This document shows, in pieces, positions 8,551 through 17,844 of a DNA stretch of 22,500 nucleotides (position 1 is its first letter; the number at the start of each line of letters is the position of its first letter). The DNA is taken from assembly GCA_963575745.1 (NCBI GenBank), contig CAUYUJ010016882.1, forward strand, positions 857,382-879,881, in the 5' to 3' direction. The notes beneath the pieces are model-generated. The model was not told where the DNA came from. It searched no databases and saw only the letters and a list, made by a program, of their open reading frames with translations. The translations under genes were made by a program, and so were the position numbers. The stretch comes from Prorocentrum cordatum. Taxonomy: Eukaryota; Sar; Dinophyceae; Prorocentrales; Prorocentraceae.

Positions 8551-9277
8551 GGCCTGACCTGAGGAACGATAAGCAAGTAACGAAACATCTTCTTTTCTCC
8601 AAGGAGTAGCGCATAAGGGACCGTAAGTAAAACATAACGCAGAAGGAACGATTCATAACGCATGCAAACCTAAGGATCGACCGAGCCCCTCTTGAAAAGT
8701 ATGTGTTCCTGGTTCAAGCCGCTCGCTGTGCCAACGCCCCTCCTCACGCGTCGTGGCGGGCCTTGCTTCTCCCCGCGGGCGGCGCCCCCCCTTTGAGAGA
8801 CGAGCACTCGATGGGCCTGCTGCCATTTCTGCCGAGGCGGAGGAGGCCGCGGGAGGGCGTGAGCGTGCAACTCAGCAAGGGGTCCTGCGATAGACATCGC
8901 TTTGGCCCGTGTACCGTCGGGGCGCTGCCCTAAGGAGCCCTACATGAGGAACGAGGCCCCTTTCTTCCATAAGCTGAACTTCGGCTTCCCATGGGAAACC
9001 TGCGGAAAACCCGAGGCAAACCGTGGAACGATCAAGGTACACCGAGACCCTCCCCGACGAGAAGGGTTCCTTCTTCAGCGCCCCGCCTGTAACGGTCGCG
9101 CGAGATTGCACGCATGGTTTCTGCATTCCAGCACTAGCTCAAACGATACCCCCGTTGTGGAAAAAAGGACCGCCTGCCACACGTGCAGCTGTTCAGCATG
9201 TTCGAGCACATGGCCTTAAACTGTACTGAATTACTCCGACGGTATGACCCCAGATGCAAACTAGTCTGGCAGTAATC
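8551..9277. other. Unassigned stretch, no feature recognised
   Basis: I looked for coding motifs, tRNA arms and long repeats and found none that hold. A short CATAACGCA motif occurs twice near 8632 and 8656. A GGTTCAAGC near 8711 resembles a T-loop but has no pairing stem. Open frames of 60-100 codons occur on both strands without protein character. Confidence 0.5.
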
Positions 9278-9348
9278 GTAAGCGTCGGCCTTGTGACTAG
9301 GGAGGCTCCCTTCCTGTCTGGTAGCTGCTGTTCATTACCGACGCTTAC
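9278..9348. repeat. Stem-loop with 11-bp perfect arms and an inner hairpin
   Basis: GTAAGCGTCGG at 9278-9288 pairs exactly with CCGACGCTTAC at 9338-9348. The 49-nt interval holds a second, almost perfect palindrome, AGGGAG-G-CTCCCT, near 9299-9311. It could be a structured RNA, a recombination site or the remnant of a foldback element; the sequence does not decide. Confidence 0.8.
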
Positions 9349-9354
9349 AAGCTT

Positions 9355-10310
9355 GATTGAGGATGGCCGCCTTGGATTGCAAAGGGCGCTTGACAAAGAA
9401 ACGATGTTTCCGCTCGAGTCTTTCAATATTCAGACTCCTTAGCGTCCCCAAACCTGTGCTTTTACAAGGAATCCAGATGGCCGCGTCGGATTACTAGCAT
9501 CAAGCAGGGAGCCCGTAGGAAGGCACTCGAGACTTCATCGCGATTCACTCACAGACGAGTGAGCGCCCGTGACATCCTTTCAATTTGCTCACGATCACTG
9601 CTCCCGCTCGAGACTGCTTCGGTATTCGGGCTCCAACTCTCCCGATGGCCGCCGCACATTACCAGCGTGAGGTAGGGACCCCACAGGGAGGGGGCTCCCG
9701 CTCGAGACCTCGTCGCGATCCACTCACAGACGAGGCTCCCGCTCGAGACATCCTCTCAACTTGCTCAATGACGAGTTTCCCAACCGAGATTCCCTTGGGA
9801 TTCAGGCTCCCTGGTGTCACCTAACCTAGTTTTTACAAAACTTTCCGATGGCCGCCTGGGGTGCGAACATGGAGGTGGGGACCTCATAGGGAGGGGCTCC
9901 CACTCGAGACGCCCTCGCGATTCACTCACACCAGATTGCCGCTCGAGACATCCTCCCAACTTGCTCATGGACGAGGCTCCCGCTCGAGACTTCCTCCGGA
10001 TTCAAGCTCCCCTGGTGTCACCAAACCTTTGTTTTAACATGGATTTCCGATGGCCACCTCGGATTCGAACATGGAGGTGGGGGCCCTGTACGGAGAAGCT
10101 CCGGCTCGAGACTTCATCGCGACTCACCCACAGACGAGTGAGCGCTCGAGACATCCTTCCAATTTGCTCAGGAACGAGGCTCCCGCTCGAGACTTCTTCG
10201 GGCTACAGGCCTCCAGGTGTGGACCTCACAGGGAGGGGCTCCAACTCGAGACTTCCTCGCGATTCGTTCACAGAGGAGGCGCCCGCTCGAGACTTGCTCT
10301 CGGTGAGTTG
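9355..10310. repeat. Nested satellite: ~200-bp units made of 41-bp CTCGAGAC subunits plus a linker
   Basis: CTCGAG cores occur at 9413, 9526, 9607, 9701, 9742, 9903, 9942, 9983, 10105, 10145, 10186, 10245 and 10286, with degenerate cores near 9567 and 9783. They fall in groups spaced about 40-41 bp, and groups recur at about 175-202 bp. A typical subunit is CTCGAGAC followed by TTC-TCGCGATTCACTCA and CAGACGAGGCTCCCG. The linker between groups carries CTGGTGTCACC-AACC, TTTTTAC, TCCGATGGCCGCCT, GGATTCGAACATGGAGGTGG and CTCATAGGGAGGGG. The array ends at the GAT microsatellite. Confidence 0.9.
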
Positions 10311-10336
10311 GCGAGAGGGAGAGTGAGTGTGTGCAG

Positions 10337-10374
10337 TGATGATGATGATGATGAGGAGGATGAGGATGATAATG

Positions 10375-10414
<40 letters not shown>

Positions 10415-10438
10415 GAAGGATGATGGCAAGGATGGTGT

Positions 10439-10490
<52 letters not shown>

Positions 10491-10683
10491 AGTGATGACG
10501 ATGACGATGATGACGATGATGATGACGATGCTAATCTTCTCTGTCTCGTGCAAATTGTAACGGATGATCCCCGAAAGGAATCCAGGACGATGATGATGAC
10601 GATGACGATGATGACGTTGATGATGCTGGTGATGTTGATGAGGATGATGCTGATGATGCTGCTGGTGGTGGTGGATGGTGGTG
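10337..10683 (+). repeat. (GAT)n microsatellite in two blocks
   Basis: The first block is 10337-10530, with GAC and GAG variants. It is followed by 57 bp of ordinary sequence and a second, more degenerate block (10588-10683) that shades into GGT triplets. In one frame it reads as a poly-Asp tract, but that open frame only joins satellite to microsatellite and is not credible as a gene. Confidence 0.95.
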
Positions 10684-10839
10684 GGAGGCTGGTGAGAGGA
10701 GGATAAAGGGGGGTGAGGCTCTCTCTCCTGCGCGGGGCGTCCAGCGACAACAAGAACCTCACTTAGGATGTGGTGAAATAGCAAGCGCAAGCCCGTTCCG
10801 TGACAAACAACGATCTATCATCGTTGTCGCTGTTGCAAG

Positions 10840-11160
10840 CGTTTTGTGCGAGGGCGCGCTTCGCTAAGGCGAGAACCCCGTGTTGACCAATGCATCGCCA
10901 TCCATTCATGAAGCACTCGGACATCTTAGACGCAACACATGTTGAAAACCACGTGGCTTCCATCTTTGAACATGTGTTTACGAATGTCCGCAGAGGTAGA
11001 GCGAGAATCGTACTTGGAATACAAGCTGGCCTCTACCCTTGAAGCTGTTTCAAGCTTGCAGGGCGACTGTGCGCTGCCCTACAGCGAGAGCAGAATTTAT
11101 TGAAAAACACGGGCCCTCCATCTTTGAAACTGTTCGAATTGATGAACTTCAGGGTCGTGA
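10840..11160. repeat. Diverged, inverted relatives of the 83-bp minisatellite
   Basis: Read on the plus strand, this region matches the reverse complement of the 6294-6625 units. CACATGTTGAAAACCACG near 10937 compares with CACATTTTGAAAACCGCC in the inverted unit. CTGTGCGCTGCCCTACAGCG and then AGAGC near 11066-11091 compare with TTGTGCGCGGCGCTACGGCG and then AGAGC. Related blocks recur at about 10882, 10944, 11016 and 11102, spaced 60-86 bp, so three or four degenerate units are likely. Length changes are common here, unlike the first array. Confidence 0.6.
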
Positions 11161-11494
11161 TTTCAAAATAAATCTGAGGCGGAACGCCTGACCCACCCTA
11201 ACGGCTCATCAGGTGGTGCGACGCGGGGGGGGGCTTGCTTGTAAAGAAGAGGGATGGAGGAGGACGACGTGGTACGTGGGAGAAAGATCGGAAGGCTAGG
11301 GGGGGGCATAGGGGGAGAAACGGGAGGGCGGGAAGAAAGATGGGGAGGGAGGGGCTGGAATCCGAATCGGAATCGGATCGGTTCGGGATCGGATCGGGTC
11401 GAAACGGGACCGGGATTCACTTCGACAGCTTGGTCTGAGCACGCTCCACACGAGAGGAAGGAACAGTTTTTTGGCACTCGCATTCGAGGAACGA
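11161..11494. other. Unassigned stretch with a degenerate TCGGAA/TCGGGA hexamer run
   Basis: Between about 11355 and 11415 the sequence cycles through GAATCG, GATCGG and GGGATCG hexamers. The rest is purine-rich on the plus strand (GGGAGAAAG, GGGAGGG). No credible coding frame was found. Confidence 0.55.
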
Positions 11495-11575
11495 CGAGGA
11501 GGAGGAACGAGGAGGAGCAACGAGGAGGAGGAGGAGGAAAGAGGAGGAAAGAGAAGGAGGAACGAGGTGGCTGCC
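11495..11575 (+). repeat. Imperfect (GGA)n microsatellite
   Basis: GGA triplets interrupted by ACGA and AAGA units on the plus strand. Confidence 0.9.
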
Positions 11576-11747
11576 AAGGTGACCCAGCTACTGAAAAACC
11601 ATTGTGTCCCAGGGGCGGCCGAAGAGCACAGCTGAAGGAGGCGCAGGTGGGTATGCAACCACGAGCGCGCTTTTTTATTTTCGGCGGTAGTGGGCACGAT
11701 TGAAGCTAAACAATCCACCCCCACGATAACCACCCCGACACGCGAAA

Positions 11748-11832
11748 TCGTTTAGTAAATGCGCCCAGGGAAGGAATCGAACAGGGCAGGGCTGTTTCAT
11801 AAACGCCCAGGGCCGTTTAGTAAACGCCAAGT
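11748..11832. repeat. Three short repeats around the odd palindrome GTTTA-N-TAAAC
   Basis: GTTTAGTAAATGCGCCCAGG, GTTTCATAAACGCCCAGGG and GTTTAGTAAACGCCAAG occur within 85 bp. The third is a perfect palindrome around a central G. This may be a tiny decayed tandem array or a regulatory cluster; no further evidence is visible. Confidence 0.65.
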
Positions 11833-11891
11833 GTCGGGTCCGGGTGTTTTTTTCCTCCCTTGAATGATAGAAAGGAGGGGGGCAGGGGGGG

Positions 11892-11974
11892 TATAATGTA
11901 ACGCCTGACCCCCGCCGTGCGCACGGTGGCAGAGCACCCGAAGCGCACTGGGGGAGGAAGGGCGTTACGTTATA
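11892..11974. repeat. 83-bp inverted-repeat unit with 14-bp ends and a central palindrome
   Basis: TATAATGTAACGCC (11892-11905) pairs with GGCGTTACGTTATA (11961-11974) with one mismatch that would be a T-G wobble in RNA. The loop contains a perfect 12-bp palindrome, CCGTGCGCACGG, at 11915-11926. G-runs flank both sides. The layout resembles a minimal MITE with terminal inverted repeats, but no clear target-site duplication is seen. Confidence 0.7.
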
Positions 11975-12239
11975 GGGGGGGGGAGGGGGGGCCGGGGGCT
12001 GTAGTGCCCATTCTACCCCAAGCATTAAAGAAACACGCTCCACCGAGTAGGACTGGGGGCGGACCGCCACCTGGAGGAGGCAGCGAGAGGCGCGCAAGAC
12101 GCAGGGGCCAGATAGTGCGGCGCCACCGATTTGGCATTGCAAACCGCGGCGGCAACAAGGCAAAGGTGTTGCTGGGCATCTGAGGCGAGATCCGCACCAT
12201 AGGCCCAAACTAAAGGGGCCCCTCACTGGCACACACAGC
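11975..12239. other. Unassigned GC-rich spacer
   Basis: Begins with G-runs and continues as ordinary GC-rich sequence. No coding motif or longer repeat was recognised. Confidence 0.5.
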
Positions 12240-12790
12240 CCAAAAGGATCATGCTACACCAAACGCTCGTCTTTTTGACCTCTACGGGGCCCACCGCTGA
12301 GTGCCACATGCTGACAGTGCGGGACCTGCCAGCACTCGACGCAGACTGGTTTACCTTCCTGTGAGGGTAGTCTGAGTCGCCAGAAAGGACCTTGATCGAC
12401 CCTCCCGCACCCGCCCCCCCCCCCTCGGAGCGGAGGCGCTCCTCCACATCCTTGAGAGCAGCCGATTCCATCTGCTGATCTTGCTCAACAGCGGAGCGGA
12501 TGGGCGGATCAATCCATAAAAGGTCGAGGTGTCGAAACAGGCCATACAATTATCGAGATCGACCGTCACTCCAAGCTTCTGTCGCGAGTAAGTAGGATGG
12601 TTGCCCTTACACAGAGCTTTCAAAGTCGAGCGGCTCGACTGGGAGGAGTCACGCATTCCGAGGCCAGGCCACGGACAGAGAGGCGCCCGAGGAATAGCAT
12701 GTGCACCTCCAGCAAACAAAACGCACCGAGCCATCAGAGCAGTCGAGCGCCAACGGTCGGTGGCTTCACTCCTGCTGCCGTGCTGCATGA
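12223..12790 (-). pseudogene. Second retroelement fragment: C-terminal Cys-containing tail after RNase H
   Basis: On the minus strand one frame reads SHRPLALDCSDGSVRFVCWR and then CTCYSSGAS, with the cluster C-W-R-C-T-C at 12698-12715. A frame change leads to LKALCKGNHPTYSRQKLG. In dinoflagellate LINE RNase H proteins, as I recall, a GH-L-DGS-V-F-C-x-x-C block and a later C-G-HP block follow the RNase H domain, which is the order seen here. Further left, a frame open to 12223 (WIDPPIRSAVEQDQQMESAA) may be its end. The segment is broken by frame changes and by a repeat insertion at its upstream side. Confidence 0.5.
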
Positions 12791-12795
12791 AGTTT

Positions 12796-12895
12796 GGAAG
12801 CACTGGCACAGCTGCCCGGGGAAGCACTGACACAGCTGCCGGGAGGAGGAGGAGCAGGAGGAGGAGGCGGAGCAGGAGGAGGAGGAGGAAGAGGG
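12796..12895. repeat. 24-bp tandem duplication followed by a GGA/GCA microsatellite
   Basis: GGAAGCACTGGCACAGCTGC at 12796 recurs as GGAAGCACTGACACAGCTGC at 12820. Immediately after, 12842-12895 is GGA triplets with GCA and GCGGA interruptions. The pair sits between the RNase H domain and its C-terminal tail on the opposite strand, where it disrupts the coding sense. Confidence 0.9.
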
Positions 12896-13650
12896 GGCCG
12901 CAGAGGATGAGCGAGAGGCACAAGTGGGGAGTACGGCACATCCAGGGACAGCTTCGACCAGAGCGAAAACACACTCGCAACAAACGTGCAATAAGCCCTG
13001 ACCGCATCTGCCGAATCAATTACATCTTCCATATCACCTGGGGCAGAGGGATGAAGCTGCAATCCGTGCTTAGCTCCAATATCGGCATCCGCATTACCTC
13101 GCCTAAGGAAACGCTCGCGTGCCGATATTCCGGCCTCATCTTGGTCAAGATGGGCCTTGACTTCGATTGTATCATCGACTAACTTGCCTTCAAACGCGTT
13201 AGCTTGCATGATCATGCCGGAGTACGCGCGCTTCCCCGAATACCTTTCAGGAATCGGGAGGGCACTCTGATGCACAACGTTTGCGCAGTCTGAATACAAG
13301 ATGGATTTGAAAATCATAAACTGGGCCACCGCGCACCTCGGGCAATGCCACCTTCGAGGCCAAGCCTATGCAGCGTGGCCAAGAGAAGCGAGCAGCTGAT
13401 TAGCTCACCGGGAGTCGCCTGACTCCGCCAGTCCAGAGCGTGGCGCGGAAGCTGGACTAACGAGGCGTTCCCACCTTCGTATCTGAGAGCTTCTACAACT
13501 GTGTGTAACTGGTCAGCCGATCGGGTCTGCAAGAACTTGATGGAATTCCTCACCGTCCCCCATCGGATGAGGAGCTCAACTGCACCATTATGAAAACTTG
13601 GGATGCTGACCGCGGAGTATCCTACGCCAGCGGTGCATAGCGTTCAGCCC
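12890..13650 (-). pseudogene. Second retroelement fragment: RNase H domain, interrupted
   Basis: Upstream on the minus strand, GVGYSAVSIPSFHN suits the first strands of RNase H, and ADQLHTVVEALRYEGGNASL suits the helix with the second catalytic acidic residue. About 55 codons of unrelated sequence and a stop near 13314 follow. The domain then resumes with YSDCANVVHQ (third Asp, near 13270-13292), TIEVKAHLDQDEAGISARER and RRGNADADIGAKHG (last Asp, near 13080-13105), then a Leu/Trp-rich helix, FVASVFSLWSKLS. The first catalytic Asp was not found in a clean DGS context. The known role is removing RNA from the RNA-DNA hybrid. This copy is interrupted and probably inactive. Confidence 0.7.
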
Positions 13651-14310
13651 TGACTCCGATATCTTATCGGGCCGTCGGCATTATTTGTTCAGCTTGGTGA
13701 TTTGACTGAGGGTGATGTAAAACTTACACATGACACGTACGTCGATTGGTCTGAACGGCCCAGATCGAACACCGAGTACCCTGCAGAAAAATTGACTGAA
13801 CAATCCAAAACGGCTTAAGACGGCCTCTCCTCCGACAGTGTGAAGCGACGACTGCACTCACATCGCCAGACTCTGCGATACCATGCCCTCTGGTGAAAGA
13901 ACCTGCAAGTTTGGGCGGTCTTGGGGCGGCGGTGAGCGCCCAACTCGCGCTGGAGAGATCCAAGCGCGGCCACGGCGGGAGGAGACACTTGTGCACGTGC
14001 ACGCGCTCCTCCTGAAGAGAACGAAATCATCGGCCCCTTGAACCTTGAACACATGCAAAACTGGGCATATACCATTAAGCATCACACCAGCGCGCGGGCT
14101 CTGATGCGAAAGCTGGGTAGACAAATGCGCCGCACGCGCTTTGATTCAATTCGCGGTGTGCGGGTGGCCCGTACTAGGGCCGTCCAGAAATAACCCTCTG
14201 GCCGAGCAAACAACGTATGCACCCGCCTGCGAGGTGTGGGGGTATGGGGCCAGGAGCAGGACCGAACACCGCGCGCTTTCCGGTTCCTGAGGGGCCCTGG
14301 ACTTCATTCC
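13651..14310. other. Unassigned stretch upstream of the RNase H fragment
   Basis: Minus-strand frames of 85-92 codons overlap here (13724-14124) and could be decayed upstream parts of the same retroelement, for example WISPARVGRSPPPQDRPNLQ, but no motif identifies them. No repeats were noticed. Confidence 0.4.
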
Positions 14311-14395
14311 CCCAGGCAGCCCTCGATAGCTCCTTTACAGCGTGTCTAACACCCCAGACAGCTACGATAGCTCCTGCACACCGTACTTAAGAGCC
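14311..14395. repeat. 42-bp tandem duplication
   Basis: CCCAGGCAGCCCTCGATAGC from 14311 and CCCAGACAGCTACGATAGCT from 14353 start two similar units. Both continue with CTCCT and a CA-rich tail. Confidence 0.75.
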
Positions 14396-14486
14396 GACCC
14401 ATTCGGGAGCACGTGGCCCTCGATGCGCGTGGCACTGTGCCACGTGACCTGGGCCCCGTCCTGGGCGATAGGCCGAGGCCAAGAAT

Positions 14487-14540
14487 CCTCCCTCCCTCCC
14501 TCCCTCCCTCCCTGGCTCCCTGGCTCCCTCCCTCACTCAC
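14487..14540 (+). repeat. (TCCC)n microsatellite
   Basis: Pure TCCC to about 14513, then TGGCTCCC variants. Confidence 0.95.
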
Positions 14541-14797
14541 GGTGCTCGAACCACCCTCTTGTTCAAAGAAGCTGTTGCTTGGGGTTGGACAGGTCGGCGG
14601 AAGTCATACAATTTCCACCATCTTGGACCGTTACGCCATGCGCCGCAATGCGGATTACACCAAAGCCAGTGGACGAGGGACTCCTAAGCATCCTAGCACA
14701 AAACACACAACGCACGCGGGAGCGAGGAAGAGGGAGAGATCGTACGACCCTTCGGCCGAGAACCGTCGCAAGCGAATGCCTTGATCTTACCCGGAGC

Positions 14798-14873
14798 GGG
14801 AGGGAGGAGAAAGAGGAGGAGGAGGAGGAGGAGGGGGAGGAGGAGGAGGAGGAGGAAGAGGAGGAGGAGGGGA
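14798..14873 (+). repeat. (GGA)n microsatellite
   Basis: GGA triplets with GGGGGA and AAGA interruptions. A 250-codon plus-strand frame (14342-15094) crosses it as poly-Glu. I do not accept that frame as a gene, because its two halves have unrelated composition and it also crosses the TCCC tract. Confidence 0.95.
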
Positions 14874-16252
14874 CGGTCGCCGCGATCGCAACTCTGAGGC
14901 ATCAGGGCATGTACGAACCTACAGTCGCGCTTGCTGCCGATGCTGCGCTCGATCTGACTAAGGGCCCCCTCGCGGAGGACACATTTGACGACCGACCTAT
15001 CCCTTCCCGAAATCGTTTTCGAGGGCGTGCCGCGTACTCCTCTTCCAGCCGATCCTACACAAAGGGAGTTTCATGGGCCACTCGGCGAAGATAATCCAAC
15101 TCGTAATCTGCAGCATCATGTAGGTCCGCGCCAGAAAAGAAGCGCCTGTCAGAGGTCCCGAGGCGAATCGGTTCTGCGCGCGTCGTCGGGGAAAGCCCCT
15201 CCATTTGTTGAAGCTTTGTCCGCGCTGCTTGATAACAATACGCCGTCTACGAAATGTGCTAATCACAGTCCTTTCAGACATCTGGGTGATCTTCGTGATC
15301 CTCCTTTTCGCACCCGCCGCATAGCCCACCCCAGCATGGACGCCGTGGTGCAATCCTTTTCCCCAAACCTCCTAGCAAGAGTCAACGCGCCTTGCCGCTT
15401 GCCACCTGCGAACATGCAGCAATTGTGTTGTCGACTATAGAAAGCTGGCGCCGATCATCTGCCGTGAGGACTGGATGGGTCTCGCGAGTTTTGGCGATTG
15501 CCAAACCAACGATCTGAGAGGGAGAGGCGGTAACAATGTAACCGTGTAGTCGTCGATGCAAACGTCGAGACAGAAACCGACTGCGACTGAACATCTACCG
15601 AGAGGGCGGCATAAACCCGAACTAGGCCCGCGGCCATGAACACCCCGAGATAACCCTCTTCCTAGCGACCACGGGACCCATGCCGATGCTGGATAGCGGG
15701 AGCAAGCCATGACCCCTGTATTCGGTGAGGCGGAGTCCGGCGGTGATCTGCTGAAGGGAACTGAGATGCTGGCAGCGTTGTGCAGCTCAACTGGCCGAGT
15801 AGAGTCGCAATGCATGGGTGCCGCCTCGAAATGCTCGCAGACCGCACGCTCCGCCTTTGTAGCCTGCCGCCGCAAAGCGTCGACATCGAGTGCCACGCCG
15901 CCTGCTGATAAGTATTTCCGGCTAAAACCGGCCGCCCACCGAACAGGGCGGGGTCCCCTACAGTCCCCCCCAAACTGGGAAGCCAATGCCAATCATTTGT
16001 GTTGCTTCCATCCTGCACTCCTCGTTTTCCAATAGGCTGCGAACTGTACTTCTGATCTGAAACTGGCATCGAGGACGTCGATCCCATCATCGCATAACAA
16101 ACAACAGCACAATCAACGACACACAACCCACGCTCTCATCGTGTCACGTATGGAGTGGAACATCTGTGCGAGCAGCTGTGCTGATCTCGTGAGGGTAAAG
16201 AAACTGCAATGCGGAACGACGAGCAATAGGAATAGGAGGGGAGATGACATCA
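14874..16252. other. Unassigned stretch with weak minus-strand coding character
   Basis: Minus-strand frames at 14997-15353 (AGVGYAAGAKRRITKITQMS followed by ERTVISTFRRRRIV), 15382-15594 (FLSRRLHRRLHGYIVTASPS) and 15435-15992 stay open but are not recognised. The first contains a helix-turn-helix-like pattern that distantly recalls the start of eukaryotic ISXO2-type transposases; no catalytic residues were found. Treat it as a possible decayed mobile-element gene only. Confidence 0.2.
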
Positions 16253-16280
16253 GGATGAGGAGGAGGAGGAGGAGGAGGAC
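16253..16280 (+). repeat. Short (GGA)n microsatellite
   Basis: About nine GGA triplets preceded by GATGAGG. Confidence 0.9.
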
Positions 16281-16414
16281 GGACAAGAGGAAGTGAGATT
16301 CTGGTCAGAGCGCGCCCCAAGGGATCGTCGCCACGGCTGGATCCGCTAAGCCTCGAAATTCTTCGTCATTGGAGTGCACGCACAGGAACTCCGCCTCCGC
16401 CGTGGCCGGCCTCG

Positions 16415-16650
16415 GGGAGAGCGCGAACGCAGGAGAGGGAGGAAAAATAACGAGAAAGGATGGAAGAGGAACGCGGACGAGGGCGCGAGAGGGAAAAAGA
16501 AAGGAAGGCGCGAGAAGAGAGAGAGAGAGAGAGAAACAAAAAGAGGAACACGAGTATGAATGGCTATATACAGATAGAGGTGGGAGTACATTATACATAG
16601 TGATATATGGAGAGGGGAAAGAGAGAACCAGAGAGAGAGAGAGCACGATG
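16415..16650 (+). repeat. Purine-rich tract with (GA)n cores
   Basis: The plus strand is almost entirely purine from about 16430 to 16555, with a (GA)n core at 16516-16535 and a second at 16631-16643. Strong purine-pyrimidine strand asymmetry favours H-DNA. No gene was found. Confidence 0.8.
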
Positions 16651-16740
16651 ACATATGTGTAAGTGTGTTGTTGTACATCTGCATTGCTATACCTAGCTGC
16701 ATGCATTGCTGTGTTATCATACACACACATAGTTACACAT

Positions 16741-16873
16741 ATATGTATGTATACATATGTATGTATGCATGCATGCATGCATGTACGTACGTATGTACGT
16801 ACGTACGTACGTATATCGGTATGTCTACCTGTCTGTATCTGTGTCTGTCTATCTGTGTGTGTCTGTCTGTCTG
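16741..16873 (+). repeat. Tetranucleotide tract: TATG/CATG/TACG, then CTGT
   Basis: ATGT units give way to GCAT and GTAC units (each a self-complementary tetranucleotide) and, from about 16821, to CTGT units. The self-complementary runs can form cruciforms. Confidence 0.95.
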
Positions 16874-17231
16874 CCCTTGCACGCACCTCGCAGGCCCGCC
16901 GATATCGGTGTTCCAGTTTTCCCTTGGCTGTTTTCGGTCCGATTGTGGGATCTGTTTCGTTTTCTCTGCACCGCCCGCTGCAGCCACTGGCTGCTCCCCC
17001 CAGCTTCAGCCCAACGCAGCTCAGTACAGGCTGTGCCGGCGCTACCCCGCCCCCAGGCGCTGTCCCCTGCCGCCGCCGGCAGCTCTGAATGGCCCGGCTT
17101 CCCCTCCCCCTGCCGCGCTGGGGCTCCTCCTCCTGCTTCCGTGAATTGCGGCCTTAATTTGCATGCAGCGTGTCCCCTGTTGCCATTCCGCTGGAGCAGT
17201 CGACCTCTGCCCAGCCGCCGACGGAAAAAAA
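16874..17231. other. Unassigned C- and G-rich spacer between TGTC tracts
   Basis: Holds a CCGATATCGG palindrome near 16899 and Gln/Pro-like composition, but no recognisable gene. The long plus-strand frame that crosses it (16757-17902) simply joins the microsatellites. Confidence 0.45.
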
Positions 17232-17285
<54 letters not shown>

Positions 17286-17286
17286 G
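17232..17286 (+). repeat. (TGTC)n microsatellite
   Basis: Uninterrupted TCTG tetranucleotides, about thirteen units. It has the same sense as the CTGT tract 370 bp upstream. Confidence 0.97.
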
Positions 17287-17395
17287 TGAATGTACGTGGC
17301 ATCCCACAATTGCGGATAAGAGTGAGGGGGCGGGCGCGGGCGAGGCGGGCGTCGAGCCGGCGGACCTCGTGGCCCTCACCTTCCCTGTCGATGGC

Positions 17396-17482
17396 GCCCT
17401 CCTCCTCCTCCTCCTCGTCCTTTCCTCCTCCTCCTCCTGCTCCTCCTCCTCCTCGTCCGCGTCATCGCCCGCATACTCGTCC

Positions 17483-17514
<32 letters not shown>

Positions 17515-17835
17515 CTCCTCCTCCTCTTCCTCCGTTTCCTGCTCTTCCTCCTTGTCCTCCTTTTCCTCATTTTCCTGCTCCCCCTCCTCCTCCTCCTCTT
17601 CCTCCTACTCCGCCTCCTCCAACTCTTCCTCCTTTCCTGCTCTTCCTCCTTTTCCTCCTTTTCCTCCTCCTCCTCCTCCTCCTCCTCGTCCTCCTCCTGT
17701 TCCTCCTCCCTCCTCCTCCTCCTCCTCCTCCTCCTCCTCTTCCCCCCCCATCCCGATCCCCCCCCCTCCTCCTTTCCGTCGTCGTCGTCGTCCTCCTCCT
17801 CCTCCTCCCCCTCGTCGACCCCCTCCGTCCCCCCC
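17396..17835 (+). repeat. (CCT)n/(TCG)n pyrimidine-rich tract
   Basis: About 440 bp of CTC, TCC and TCG triplets with T-rich interruptions (TTTCCT). The plus strand is nearly free of A. Several open frames cross it as poly-Ser, poly-Pro or poly-Leu; none is a gene. Confidence 0.95.
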
Positions 17836-17844
17836 TCCTTTTGC

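Noticed and set aside
8705-8725. GGTTCAAGC resembling a tRNA T-loop
   Set aside because: The flanking bases do not pair and no tRNA fold is possible around it.
10050-10706. 218-codon plus-strand frame with an Asp-rich tail
   Set aside because: It runs from satellite DNA into the GAT microsatellite, and no part resembles a protein domain.
14342-15094. 250-codon plus-strand frame with a Glu-rich middle
   Set aside because: It crosses TCCC and GGA tracts and its ends have unrelated composition. No motif was seen.
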